Positions 1-11,950 of a stretch of 64,000 nt of DNA are shown in pieces. Numbering within the stretch: the first letter of the stretch is position 1; each line of letters starts with the position of its first letter. Both the position numbers and the translations under genes were made by a program. The notes beneath the pieces were generated by a model. It searched no databases. It was given only the letters and a program-made list of their open reading frames with translations, and was not told the origin of the DNA. Source of the DNA: Paulownia fortunei (lineage: Eukaryota > Streptophyta > Magnoliopsida > Lamiales > Paulowniaceae); contig CM033116.1 of NCBI GenBank assembly GCA_019321725.1, positions 8,078,841 through 8,142,840 on the forward strand, read 5' to 3'.

Positions 1-474
1 GATCTAATCTAACTTGCATATGAAATTAAATATTTTGGATTGTCTTGAAATTAATACAATAAAAACATATCTCACAAATTTGAAAGTCAATCTTACTTAT
101 GAACCAAGATCTTATCTACATGTAATTTTTATATTTTTTCTAATTGTGGGGTCCGAGAATATAATAAATATATACAGGTTATGGTGAACAAATTTTATTG
201 TATTATGAATAAAGTCTCAAGGGAGCATTTTTGAAGTACGTTAGTTTTTTTCTTTTTTTGGAGTATAAAAAACTACATTATGTTTGAGAATCCCAAACCC
301 TTAGATTTTGTATTTTCTCTTTTCTTTGTGTTTGTATTGAGCGAGTCATGGACGTTTTCATCACGCGGACAAAGTCGAAATCAGCTAAAACCGACACCTG
401 GTTTTTATTAGTTGGAAACATACTAAAAAATCGAAACCCTCCGGGTCTGGATCGTCTTTCACTGGCCCTTCCCA
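1..474. other. Intergenic, no gene seen
   Basis: AT-rich DNA with scattered stops in all frames. The only open frame here (minus, about 65 codons) has no recognisable motif and I do not regard it as a gene. Confidence 0.5.
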
Positions 475-2420
475 ATCTAGTTCCGGGTTGATCCCTTGGG
501 CTTGGACCTATTTGAATCAGCTATCGAAGCCATAAGCAGTACTGCAAGGCAACTCCTACCACATGGTTGAGGAACTCCTTTGACTTCAATCACATTTTTT
601 GTGAATCTCCAATTGAACCTTCATGAGTTCCTGGCCGCCCTGGGTGCGTAAAAACTCGTCACGCCCTTTCCTATAACCTTTAGCTCGGGCCTGCTCCTCT
701 CGGGCTGAGATGTGGTTCAGGGCATATAGCATCTGATCTTCCATTTTGATCCTATCATCCTCAACCTTTTTGACGTGAGACTCATAGGAAGCGATCCACC
801 TTCAATTTGGCAGCCTCGTAGCTAGCTTTTTGGGGGTGGGAACGGAGCTCAATTTCTCATTCTTAAGGGGGTCTAGCTCCTTAGCAACAACAATAACAGT
901 AAGATGTCCCGACCTCCATTTAGATATTAGAGCCCCCAAGAAGATGTCTACCTAATCTAAAGCATATGTTAGAAGTTGTGACCTTGCTCAAAAATGAAAA
1001 GTAATGGATGGAAGTCTATGAGTTACCTTAGCTTTGAGGGAGGCAAACTAGGAGATCAGGGCTTCATGCTATAGGCCCCCTGCATAAAATGACGATTTGT
1101 AGAAGACACTATTCCCTGCAGGAATCTGCATATATATTGCCATCGCTCATCTCTAGAACCGAGCTACCATCAAAGAAATTGGAGTTTGGAAACGATTGGT
1201 TGGCAGGGATGTGGCTCGAGGTCATCTTGGACCACTTAGATGAAGGAAGGGGCATAAGCCACCTAGCCATGTTCTTCTCCAAGCTGGGCTGAGCTGGCCT
1301 TTTGCCGGAGTTAGCTCAGGGAGAGCTGGCTGGTTATGTCTTTGGCGGGCTTGCAACCGTGGAGGAGGAGCCAGTTTGCCTAGCATGAGCTAGGTTGATA
1401 CTCTTTTGTTTGGCAACCTTCTACATAGCTACGAGCCTTTTTGACATCATGTTTTCTGTAATATAAAAAGACAAGTGTTGTCAGAGGGCAAAGCATTATA
1501 AAAGGTTAATAGGTCAGTCAGTTACTATTGAAAATACCTAGGAGTCAGGGAGCTTGGCGTCCTCGGGACTCAGCCTGAAGTAGTATAGAAGGCTCCAAAA
1601 ATCTACCAAGTCCTGATCATTATACTTGTTTTGGTTAAGCTAACCTAGGACTTTATGGTTTTGAGTCAGAGGTTGGGGTAAAGATTTTCATAGGTGGGGA
1701 GATTCATTAGCCAAGATGATAGAAATCCTTAGAGGACAGGTGAAGAAAGAAAAAAGTAGTTTCTTTTCCAGCCTTTGTTAGAGTTGGGGTAGTTACTGAG
1801 AAAGTTTGCCTCATCCATGTTCCTCCCCCATGTATAGAATGACCATGGCAAAACCTGCCATCAAGTGAAAAAAAAGTTTACAGCGAGCTGATTTAAAGGG
1901 ATTCCAAACTATTTAGAAATATCTACTTATAACTTAGGGATGAAAAACCTGAGCCATCCCTTTAATTGAGTTGTACAAAAATAGAGGTAGCCCTGGGGTG
2001 GGCGATTAGGTCGGTTACTTTCAATGGGCATTATTATTCTGAGAGAGGGGAGATGGATACATTTTAAACTCTTCTACTGTAGCTGAGGGACCAGCTTCTA
2101 ATTCCTCTAAGAGGGCTGATGAACACACTTCATACTCGGCAGGAAGAGTTGAAGTGGTGGCTTCGCCCAAGGGGTAGTGAAGTGGGTCGATTTAGAAGAG
2201 CTAGACATCTTAGGGGATTGTTGTTAAATTACAGAGTTTTGATGCCTGTGTGAGGGTTAGATACAAGAAAAAAATAAGAAGAGAAAATAAGAATAAAGGA
2301 ACACAATCCTAAATCACAAGTGTAGATACGAGAAGTACCTAGTAGGGGATTTTTGGGACATTCTCGCCGGAAAGCTGTATTGCTGGATTTACCTTTCGCC
2401 GGAGAGGATGATATTGCAAT
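475..2420 (-). mobile_element. Decayed gag-like retrotransposon remnant
   Basis: Base composition here is visibly richer in G and C than the surrounding AT-rich DNA. On the minus strand, frames broken by stops give a charged, helix-prone stretch over about 890-600 (KVEDDRIKMEDQ, then RKGRDEFLRTQGGQELMK). This resembles the coiled-coil gag-like proteins called 'gypsy type transposon' in plant annotations. Around 1645-1552 another minus fragment reads DLVDFWSLLYYFRLSPED. No LTR, primer site or pol domain was identified with it. The family assignment is inference from style, not from a clear domain. Confidence 0.35.
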
Positions 2421-3229
2421 TCAAATTTTTTGAGAGTGTAGGAGAAACAAAGTGGTACGGTAAGGATGACCCTTCCCTTTTACAGAAAATAGAAGGAATT
2501 TTGGAAAACTGCCCAGATGAAGGGTGCCATTGTATTGAGCAGCTCAAATGAGCTGGGCTTTTACTCTATTTGAGCTAACTATCTTAATTCAGTTAGAATG
2601 TGGGCTATTTGATATGGCTTAAATTTAACCTCATTATTAGGCATGTATGATTGGGCCACATTATGAGTAAGTGGACTTGGTTCTATGAGTATCTAAAAGG
2701 CCTGCATCCATAAGGTCTAGATCTGGATAAGCTTTTCGGGCTTGGTTTGAGGATGGCCATGTTGGCTGACCTGAGCTGTGTTATTTTAATTTTGATGGAT
2801 TTGGCGAAGTATATCCGAAAGGTTGACCTCCCTGGATGGGTTTGACCATATGTACATTATCCGGTTGATGCTCAAAGGAAAACCCTCATCCTCCAATTAG
2901 AACCCTAGGTTGATTCTGCTAATGAAAGAGAAACCTATCTTAGTTGGATTGCTTGATTATTGGTCACATACCTTATAATGCAATGCTTATCTAAAAAGAT
3001 AATTGAATTATTTTTTTAGTTTAATTTTCTTATCACTTTGTTCACTATATAAAACACTCATGAATCTTAAGGTACGTTTTTTCATTAATTCCAACATTTG
3101 AGGATTCATATTTTATTCTCTAAGAATATTCTACTGACATAAAAATAAGAAGGTTTTCGCCAAGTAAATCCTAACATGTCTAACTTTTGTTTTGTGGATG
3201 TTTTTTTGACGTTGATCGAAGAAATTGAT
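2421..3229. other. Intergenic, no gene seen
   Basis: Non-coding in appearance on both strands. It falls between the gag-like remnant and the first copy of the duplicated segment; composition returns to strongly AT-rich by about 3,000. Confidence 0.4.
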
Positions 3230-5090
3230 TGTTGAATCATTTATTCTTGTTACGTACAATTTTGATACGCATCATAATTTATTGCAAAAACATATGATGC
3301 TGGATTTTCTAAAAATATTGTAATGATTCATCCTTTTTTTTCAAGTAACATATTTTAAAACAAAAAGTAGATTTCTTTAAAAAAAATAAAAGGATGGTCG
3401 CAATCTTTTCTAACCCTATACATGGCTTTATTGGGAGAACTTGAAAAGCAAGTGTCATGACGAATGAAATGAAAACGAAAACCTTTATTCTTTTCAAATA
3501 TTTTTCCCCTTCTATCATACTACTTTTTTCCAAATCATGTAAACACCTCAATGGTCTGAATTACTATAGTTGTTCCAATCAATTTTGCTATCATCCAAGT
3601 AAGTTATGACAACAAAAGGTGAGTGATTATGAATTTCATTCTCTGTAAGTTTGAAAATCATTGATCATTGTTTTGGTAATTGTGATTTGTCCAAACTATT
3701 TGGGTATTACATCTTATAACCTCTCAAATATTTTATAAAATGTATTAAAGAGCTTAACATGCAGGAGGTATCAACTTTTTTAAAACAAGGACTTATGTAA
3801 CTAGAAACTTAAAGTTACAAATTGACATGGCAAAGTAGATGATGATAGAGTGTAAACTTTTAGACTTAGGGTTCAAGTTTCACAAAAGTACAGGTCTTTC
3901 TTTATTTTTTGTAATAATTGTTACTAGTTGTTAAGGTTGATTGTTAATCGATATAATTGTTAATGATTGATATTTATATTGTACATGTAGCTTATACATT
4001 AAAAAAAAATGAAAATTCTTAGACTCATGGTAACAATTTCACGCAATTGCCAATTTATTTTGTACTCTTCTCTTTCTTTTGTAAAATACTCTCACTAAAA
4101 AAAACAGTAATACTAATATTAATGACTAAAATTTTAAGCAATAAATTAAAAGTTATCACTAATTATATATATTAAGTGATATTTTTTTTTATTATGTCAC
4201 AATAATGATTTTCACATGGTTAATACTGACAAAAATTGTGTTTAAGTTTCATTATTAACATTTAGTATACATGCACAGTGATAACAAATTTTTTTTCATA
4301 AATTATGTTGATAAATTTTGTTGTCACTAAGTGGCACTGTACATGTGACACTAATTGTCAATAATAATAATTTAAATATTAATTTTTATTATTAATAAAA
4401 CAATAACTATTGTTATTTTATGCATGTTATTGGTGACAACTTTCATGTTTGTAATTAACATTTTGTCATAAATATTATTTTTTTCTTATTGTGTCTTTTC
4501 ATCCCTAAAGCATTGCTCGTATACATTATATGTTGACTTTCAGTTTGATTATCTTTTTGAATGCAATAATATGTTATTTTGTTTATTTCTAAAATATATT
4601 AAAAAATATTAAAGAACAAAGTAAAAAAATATTATTATTGGATGTTTTATAAATGATATCTAAACATCTGGGGGGAAAAATCAATGTAATCTGGATAATT
4701 ATGTCTTGGCAAAAGAAATTCAATGATTAACAGAAGGTTTTGATTTGTTTTGGATATTTTATGAAAAGTATCTTAAAAAAATATATTTTGAAAGAATATA
4801 TTAAAAAATATGATGTATTTGAATTAAAATACAATGAAAAACATAATGTATGTTGGATTATATTTGAAGAAAATAAAAAAATTAAGAAATGAAAATAAAT
4901 ATTTCCTAAATTTTTGCGCCCCTAACAAACCCACCCTGATGGAATGCGAGACCTTTCGTTCTACTCCCACTATCCCTACTAATTTAAGGATTAACTAACC
5001 GTGGGCATCAAGGCTTTACCAAGTACGACCATTTGCATGTGTTATTCTAAAATAATTAATGCAGAAAAGGATTGAGACTAATTCAACTTT
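3230..5090. repeat. Proximal duplication, copy 1
   Basis: Non-coding segment with a diverged same-orientation partner at 26,220-29,320. Matching blocks in order: 3,270-3,340 with 26,225-26,290; 3,505-3,660 with 26,800-26,960 (shared 'gctatcatccaagtaagtt'); 3,760-3,980 with 26,970-27,210; and 4,910-5,090 with 29,140-29,320 (shared 'gtgttattctaaaataatta'). Copy 1 is interrupted by the CACTA MITE at 4,093-4,493. Copy 2 is interrupted by a copia relic. No coding frame is conserved between the copies, so this is likely duplicated intergenic DNA or an unrecognised non-coding repeat. Confidence 0.7.
4093..4493. mobile_element. CACTA-type MITE, 401 bp
   Basis: The left end starts CACTA followed by an A-run and the right end closes ...TTTCTTATTGTG, so the termini are inverted repeats. 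The inverted similarity continues inward for about 40 bp (AATATTAATGAC on the left against AATATTTATGAC in the complement of the right end). The element is flanked by an exact 3-bp target duplication TCT (4,090-4,092 and 4,494-4,496), the size expected for CACTA (En/Spm) transposons. It has no coding capacity, so it is non-autonomous. It sits inside duplication copy 1 and is absent from copy 2, so it probably inserted after the duplication. Confidence 0.75.
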
Positions 5091-5185
5091 TTGTTTTTTG
5101 TTTTTTATTTTTTTTTCTTTTTTGGTTGCAAAGAGATTTCAATATCCTAATTAAATTTGGTTGTGTTACTATCATTGTTTTGTGT

Positions 5186-6600
5186 TGCAGATTTTATAAA
5201 CACAAGTATACGTTATAGTGAATAAATAATAGAGTGATAAATGAATATCGTTTTCCATGAGAACTATATATTACTATATATCTAAATTATGTTAATTTTA
5301 ATTTATTTGAACAACGAAATAAAATGTTGATTAATACAAACTAAAGCGGACTAATAATAAAATATTGCGAAAATGCAAATAAGAATAAATTTCAATGAAC
5401 CTGGGTTTATGATTTCACCATAATTAGTTAAATTTAAACAATCAATCGCATCATTCTCAATTTTTTTTCACAATTGATAGTCAGAATCTCTCAATTATTC
5501 ATTAGTCTCTCCCAATGTTTAATAAAAACTTTATTAATTTTCAACCCACTATATTCCTATATGAATTAGACAATTAACAAATCGTTGGACATTATGGATT
5601 TAAATCAAAATTACATAAATCATGTAAGTGTATTCCTATCTTACATGCAATTCATGATTTTCTATATATTGAACTAAACACATAAATTACCTCCAAAGTC
5701 ATTATGATTAACAATTCATTCAATTAGTGATCAATTAATTAGAAGTATTAAAAACCATGTAGATAACTTAACTAGGGAAAATAAATATTCAAATCAATTG
5801 AAAGAGAGTTCAAATTATCCTAATTAAGTTATATAAAAACCCTAGAATAGAGATCTAAACCCATAATCATGATAAACAAATCTATAAACAAACTTGAGTT
5901 CACGACAAAATTAAAGTAAAAAAAAAAGAAAGAAAGAAATCTAAAAAAAGTTGAAGGATGACCCTATTCTTGATTTCCGAAGCCCTTGTCATTATTTTTC
6001 TCTTAATTCTGTAAGTTTTTTCCAGTTGCAAAAGAGGCTCTAAAAGTCTTGAAAGATTTTCACTTTTATAGTTCTCCAATAAAAAACCCTAAAAACTGAG
6101 TTAAAACTTGCGTTTGTATTTTTAACACCAACAGGGGCCGTGGCTCAAGAACCCAATGCCGCAGCTTGGGACTTTAAGGAAAACTGATCAAATTGGTGCC
6201 ACAGCTTCAAAATCTTAAGCCGCAACATGGACTTCACTGGTAACTTTTCATCAGTTGATATCATAGCTTCAAATTCCTTGGCCGCAGCTTGAAATTGTCT
6301 GGGATTGGCTGATGTACACTATGATGCTGCGACACCAAATTTAAGGGTTGCAGCTCAAAGTCTTTTGGAATTTGCAGCTTTGATCTTCAGGGCCCCAGCT
6401 TCAATTTCTAGGGCCATGGCATGAATTTCTCAACTTTTGATGAATTTTCATGTTCTTTTTCGATTTTCATTCTCCTTTTGCTGATACCTACACAATTTAC
6501 CCAAAACACATTGAAAACAAAAACAACAAAAATGCTTGAAAATCAACAAAATACACTAAGTAAATGACAGTTAAATAGTTAGTATAAAACCAACTCAACA
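5186..6600 (-). mobile_element. Ty3/gypsy LTR (element A)
   Basis: LTR of a minus-strand gypsy element. It begins at 6,600 (TGTTGAGTTGG on the minus strand) directly after a purine tract at 6,615-6,601 and runs down to about 5,186. The inner end is not exact. The half nearest the U5 side (5,200-6,010) is clearly homologous to the B-element LTR at 20,230-21,115, for example 'cataatcatga' followed by 'aacaaat' and then 'attcttgat'. The U3 half contains an irregular series of GCCGCAGCTT-like motifs (6,130-6,420). It carries no open reading frame. It is either the 3' LTR of a truncated element or one end of the nested array. Confidence 0.7.
6130..6420. repeat. Irregular GCCGCAGCTT motif series in LTR
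   Basis: About ten variants of a short motif (gccgcagcttg, gccacagcttc, gccgcaacatg, atagcttcaaa, gttgcagctca, gccccagcttc and others) recur every 20-50 bp inside the U3 part of gypsy LTR A. Spacing is irregular, so this is not a simple tandem repeat. The related LTR fragment at 12,900-13,435 has a similar series built on 'ggctcc'. Confidence 0.6.
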
Positions 6601-7198
6601 AATACCCCCAAATTTAAGCATTTGTTTGTCCCGAAGCAAACACAAAGAAACAAATTAGTAGACATCTAACCTAAAAAATCACTTACGGTAATAACTCAAA
6701 GAGAATGTCAAAAAGGTATTATATCAAGAGTGTTAACTCACATGACAATTTCAACTTAACCTCATAACCTTTTGTGTGTGTATAGCCAGTGCATCAAATC
6801 AATTCGTCACCCTAATAGGTTTATATATTCAAGCATTTTCTAAAAGATCCACTTTGATTATGAATATATGATTATTCCCAACTCCATAGCCTCGTTTTTC
6901 ACATTAATCTCCACTAACGTAGATGGACACAACATTAGAGATCGAAATGACTTTAAAATCTTGTAATGTGTGGATCGGGTCATGGTAGGTATTTGGATGG
7001 TAAAATGGCTCTAAACCACCTTAAAAAGCACAAACATTTGAGAACCATGTTGGCTAAGATAAGCATGTCAACATTACACATATGGCTCTCTTTTTATTCT
7101 TTTGTTATGTCAAATGACACCCCTTTTTTCATTTTATTTTCAACTTTTGCTTTTCTTCATCTTCTACACGAGAATTTTTACACCCCCAAATTTATGTT
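6601..7198 (-). mobile_element. Gypsy element A: purine tract and 3' internal region
   Basis: 6,601-6,615 reads AAATTTGGGGGTATT on the minus strand, a polypurine tract in the correct place just before the LTR. The region up to 7,198 is homologous to 14,164-14,760 of element B (shared landmarks 'ttaagcatttg', 'attaatctccactaa', 'cgggtcatgg', 'gtcaaatgacacc'). It is the untranslated 3' internal part of the element, cut at 7,198 by a copia LTR insertion. The plus-strand open frame of 117 codons here is antisense to retroelement DNA and is not treated as a gene. Confidence 0.6.
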
Positions 7199-8129
7199 TG
7201 TTAGAGTAGTGCCCAGTAAACCAATTTATTTGATCGTATTGTACTCTTGTAAATACAATCTTATTCAATTATCATTAATACACATGGCATTTTTTATCTT
7301 CAGTTTCTTATTAAATTAGATGAAGTCCTTAGCCCGTACACAACGGGGCATGGGTCATGCATATGATGGTGATCATGGAATACACCTCTATGGCTATGCT
7401 CTTAAAAATATTTCAATTAATGGATTCAATGAGATGGGACATCAATGAGTCTAGTAAGACTTGCGCATACATAAGGCTTGCATAGAAAGATGCCTTATTA
7501 CATAGGCATCGATGTAGTGACACTAATACATGTATGTAGGTGCTTGTTAGAGAACAAGTACACTGAACAACCCCACCCAAATATTTTAAATTGAAAATTA
7601 TATTGTTGAATGAGAAACTTCTTTATTACAGTAGTGCTTAAATTAATTATTAGACTTGAGGCACCATTGTAAGCTTGTGCACAATATGGTACAATTTGAT
7701 TTATTTTTCGATTGCATGACAATCATAAGAGAAATATTTTGGGTGTATTGTCTTCGTGTATGGAGGTTTATGTGTGGCCAACAAAGGATTCATTTCCTAT
7801 CTAGACGAATAGGTGAATTTCCTACGTGTTACACAATACTTGATTCTGAAAATCCTTGGCCAAGATTGGAATGAGTAATTAGAAAATGAGTTTCCTAATT
7901 AACATCTACAAATCAAGTTACTAGGATTGAATACATAGTTATTGAGTTGAAAAGGGTTTCGACTAATAATCCATGTCTTAAGCTCAATCGCAAGATTAGT
8001 TAATGGAAGGATCATACTTGTATAGTATTCATAATTGAAAAGTTCACTACTTCACCTATATTTAAATTTTCATGACGTGTTGCTAGACGCCAATCATGAA
8101 TTATAGGTTCTTAGAATTAATGAGTTAGT

Positions 8130-8530
8130 TCTAAGATGATTAATTAATTAAATTAATTAATTAAAATAATTTTAATTATTCAAATAAATCACAGTAGTTG
8201 TAAGCCTACTACTAGCATATTGGTGAATCTAAGGGGTCACACACTTACTTTGACAAGTTTATTTCTTGACATGGAAATTAATCTAAATGTTGGATAAATG
8301 AATTAATCAATATGATTAATTAATTTATTGGGCTTGAATTAATTCAAAAGTTTGAATTAATTAATTGAATCAATTATATGAATCTAATAAAAATAAAAGC
8401 TTAATTGGAATAATAAATTAATTAATTAGATTAATTAATTATAGAGTGTTGAATTAATTTATGAGATGGATTGATTCAACTTAATTAATTAGATCAATTA
8501 ATTTGAGTTTAATTGATAAATTAGGCCTAG
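8130..8530. repeat. AATT/TTAA-rich domain of the copia LTR
   Basis: About 400 bp made largely of overlapping AATT, TTAA and ATTAATTAA words with few other bases. The same domain recurs in the two related LTRs (53,880-54,140 and 63,600-63,960), so it is a family property rather than a local slippage product. Confidence 0.6.
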
Positions 8531-8737
8531 GTCCAATTGGTGTTGTCTTGATAAGATCAAGACCAAGTTAGAATTTAGATTATGAATTCAAGACCCTAGT
8601 CTTAGAAGAACAAAGTCCATATAATATATGGATATGTCGAATTCAAGTATTAAATGGACTTAGGAGAAAAGCCCATGGAGATGGGATTTTTTAGGATTTT
8701 TGAAAGCTCAATTGCATTTATTTTTTTATTAAACACA

Positions 8738-8790
8738 CACACACAGATATATATATATATATATGATGTATATATATATATATATATAAG
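8738..8790. repeat. (AC)n(AT)n microsatellite
   Basis: Compound dinucleotide repeat, acacacacaca followed by two runs of (at)n separated by 'gatg', inside the copia solo LTR. Confidence 0.85.
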
Positions 8791-9535
8791 TAGAGAATCT
8801 TTACAAATAATCAAAAACAATAATTCAACCAACATGGAAACTTTCTTCCATGTTTTAAGGTTGTGGGGTTAATCTTTAACCTATCTCTTAAGGGATTGAA
8901 GATTGGTCCTCATGATTTAAGATATCACTTGTGCAAGACATATAACTCCTCCATCTATAAATAACACCTTAATGAAGGTTGCAATTACACTTGTGAGATT
9001 GATAGAGGAGATATATTGGTTGAATTATTTATCTCCACTTGAAAACTTTTCTTTTGTTCCTCTAGTTCATTTTGTATTCTTCTTTCACAAGTTAAATTGA
9101 GAATACAATGATAACACACCAATAACATAAATTGATTATCTGTGTTGTTCCACAAAAATGTCTCCTAGGCATAGAATCATAGAATCATTTCTTACTAGCA
9201 TGGGAGTGATTGTCAGTGAACATCCAAGATGTGGATAAACTTATACATTTTGAGCTCTTCAGTGAGCTAATTTCAATAAAGGGTTTGAAATTTGAAGTTG
9301 GGAACTTGAATGCTTTGAATTGTTTCATAACACTTTCTACAACCGGAAGCTTAAAAGGTATAATTCCTAACTTCCTCCATAAAGAATTAAGATTCACATA
9401 GTCGATCCAATCGTTGTTGCATCGAAATATTTTGATTTTATTTGTAATTAAGAATGTCTTGATTATTATTATATATTGTAAATTTTAAATTCCGCTGCGC
9501 CAAGTATCTCAGTGACATGCAAACTCAACAATATT

Positions 9536-10281
9536 TTCTTGCTTTTGTAACAAACAGGGTAATTCTTTGTTCTTCTACACTTCTTTTTATTCTCTCCCTT
9601 TTTCTTTCTTTTTCTTTTTTTGTTTTTTTTAAGTATGGGCAATCATAAAAGGCATTTTCCAATATTATCTAATATTTGCACATTGCTCAACTTCTGATCA
9701 TGTTCTCTAGTGAATGTGTGCAGAACGAAAGGTAAAAATCTCATAGAAAAATTTTAAAACTAGATATACTTTGTGAAGTAACATAGAAACAAGATCATTA
9801 AAGCTCAAATGGGATATTAGGGATAAAACATGACCATTTGGTAGGCTTGAAAGGCTCAAATAGTCAAATTATGGCCTAATCACTTTCCTAATACTATGTC
9901 ATCTAGGATTTTACCTTGATTAATGATCTAACAAGTTGTTGGTGAGATCTTTAGGAAAATACTAGTTCACATAAAAGGTCTCTAAGTATTCCAAACAAGA
10001 TTCAACAACCGACTATGTGCTCAATTAAAACAAAAAACTCAAGGCAAGCAAAAATCAACACATAAAGTCAATAAATAGGCATAACACATTTAAATATTCT
10101 CAAGAATTATTATCAATGCAATCCGGTTCTTATCACTGGAAGCAAATGATTCAATGCAGTGGTTTTCCATTTTTTTTTACAAAAGAAAAACAAACAACGC
10201 AAATGCTTAGAAACATTAAACGTAGTAATAAACGTAAAACAATAAAGCCAAAACAACCATAAAGGCGATAAAAATTCAGCA
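9536..10281 (-). mobile_element. Gypsy LTR / non-coding gypsy DNA (element C)
   Basis: The minus-strand LTR starts at about 10,281 (TGCTGAATTTT) immediately after the purine tract AAGATTGGGGGTACT at 10,296-10,282. The first 110 bp resembles the fragment at 13,290-13,435, for example 'caaacaacgcaaat' and 'gccaaaacaacca'. Further inward (9,640-10,140) the sequence is non-coding and I could not match it inside the window, so the LTR's lower boundary is unknown. Part of 9,536-9,640 may be the remainder of element A beyond the copia solo LTR. Confidence 0.5.
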
Positions 10282-10299
10282 AGTACCCCCAATCTTAGA

Positions 10300-11950
10300 A
10301 ATGGTCATTGTCCTCAATGTCCAGTAAAAAAATGAAAATCGAGGACTTCTCTAATAATTGGTAGCATCAAGGAGGGCTTGCGTTATATCATCCTTGGGTG
10401 TAGAGGAGAATAGAGATAACTAGGGAGAAGCAGGAAATGCCTGCGAAGTATCACCCAGAGCGTGGCACTCAAAGGCTCGATGATGCTCTAGAAAATATGC
10501 GACATGGGTCTCCATCCTTGCGATATGGCTATTCATCTGCGAACCTCAACATAAATATCCTCAAGAGTGATAAAGAAAGTCGATGGAGGGGTAGAAGTAA
10601 TAGGTTCAAAGAGAGGCACGGTAGGGAGATCAGCAGAATCAGCATTGGCAAGAGCAGGTAGTGCTTGATCATCAACGAGCCTTATGAAACCTATATCCAA
10701 TGGATGAGGTATGCGAGCCCAAGATTGATAGTTTTTGATAGTGCAGTGGTCTATAACACTAGTAGAAGGGGCATAAAGGTCAAAGATAGACTATTGAACC
10801 CCAGTACAATGACAAAGTGCACATATGAGCAGGGGTAGGGGAGGCCTCTTATATGGCGCTCTGTAGGGTATCGACAATAGAATCCTTAATAACCTGGCCT
10901 ACATTAATGCGCCAACCAGTAGTAATAGCATACAACAAAATAACTCTATCTTTAGTTCATTACTCATATGTGGTGGGAAGTAGTTTGGCATAGATGAAGT
11001 AGTGTCAAGCCTTCATGTATGCGCTCAAGGATAAGATACGGAATGAGAGAGCTTTTCCCAATCTCGAGAGGAACTAATCCACTCTAGGGGTGTTCATTTG
11101 GTATTACTATAACCGAATTGAAATTCTGGTAAATCAAAATTTTGGTGTGCTAAAATTCCATACCGAAACCGAATTAATCGATTCGGTTTAGAAATGACTA
11201 TTTTTTTTTGGTATTTCAGTAATTGAATTTTAAAAAAACAATAAGAAATATTTAAAATTAAATATTATAATTACAATTATATTTTCCATTTTTTATTTTT
11301 TATTTTTGGCAAGTAAGAAAAATAAAAATAGTTTAAAATTAAATAATAAATATAAACTATATATACATATACAAATAATAATTTGGTATCAATACAGTTC
11401 GGTAAACAAAAACTAAAAATCAAAATCATATTAAATACCAAAATTTCATAAATATCAAAAATCAAATACCAAAATGAATTTTTCAGTTTGATTTTCTTAT
11501 ATACTGAATTTTCAATTTCGATTCAGTTTGGTCAGTTTATCAAACTATGTACACCCCTAGTCTACTCTATCCCTGGCTGGCATAGAGTAGTGATAATCTG
11601 TTGCAAATCAAGATCCAAGATGAGTTGATGGAAGTCATCCTCAAACTCCTCTAGCAAGTTGTAGATAGCATTACTTCTTCGCCAACTAGTTTGCTTCTCA
11701 CAACGACTAATTTATTTTTTGTGTTCAGGAGCATTGGCATAAAAATCCTACATTACTGATATAATTATGAGGTTGGGTTAGGCACAGAATATTTGCCATC
11801 TTCAGTAACAATCATGTTTAAGATATCTGCCCATGGTTCATCATAAGAGGGTTGTAATCTGCTCTCCTCTTTGAGTTTTTTCTTAAGTATCAATGAACGA
11901 AAGCTCTTTCCAAATCCTCGCTCACAAATTTTCTCACATCCTAAGAGCTA
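10300..11950 (-). pseudogene. Decayed 'putative plant transposon protein' (Transposase_32-like) ORF
   Basis: On the minus strand, frames broken by stops give segments resembling the plant-specific domain annotated as putative plant transposon protein (Transposase_32 type). Around 11,760-11,640 there is FYANAPEH followed by a stretch ending YNLLEEFEDDFH. Around 10,930-10,850 there is AITTGWRINVGQVIKDSI followed by VDTLQSAI. In plant genomes this domain is carried in gag-like proteins of gypsy-related elements. The ORF lies directly upstream of the element C purine tract with no pol between them, suggesting a non-autonomous gag-only element. It is split by a hAT MITE at 11,085-11,559. Confidence 0.5.
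11085..11559. mobile_element. hAT-type MITE, 475 bp
   Basis: Termini TAGGGGTGTTCA at the left and TGTACACCCCTA at the right are inverted repeats of the common plant hAT MITE type. The flanks ATCCACTC (11,077-11,084) and GTCTACTC (11,560-11,567) match at 6 of 8 positions, fitting an old 8-bp target duplication, the hAT size. The interior is AT-rich and non-coding, with 'accgaa' and 'ttcggt' words near the ends. It interrupts the Transposase_32-like remnant, whose sequence continues on both sides. Confidence 0.8.

Larger units (their letters stand above)
7199..9530 (+). mobile_element. Copia-type solo LTR, 2.3 kb
   Basis: Starts TGTTAGAGTAG and ends ACTCAACA, with imperfect 5-bp target duplications ATGTT (7,194-7,198) and ATATT (9,531-9,535). 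No primer site, gag or pol adjoins it and gypsy DNA lies on both sides, which is the signature of LTR-LTR recombination leaving a solo LTR. Two relatives are in this window: 55,228-53,190 on the minus strand and 62,651 to the window end on the plus strand. Shared landmarks include 'gcatatgatgg', 'gatcatggaa', 'aacaagtacac' and an AATT/TTAA-rich domain. Short open frames inside are treated as chance. Confidence 0.75.

Noticed and set aside
278..475. 65-codon minus frame with a basic start
   Set aside because: No motif and near decayed transposon DNA; not a credible gene.
6966..7319. 117-codon plus-strand open frame rich in Phe/Leu
   Set aside because: Spans the junction between gypsy internal DNA and a copia LTR, so it is an accidental frame in AT-rich sequence.
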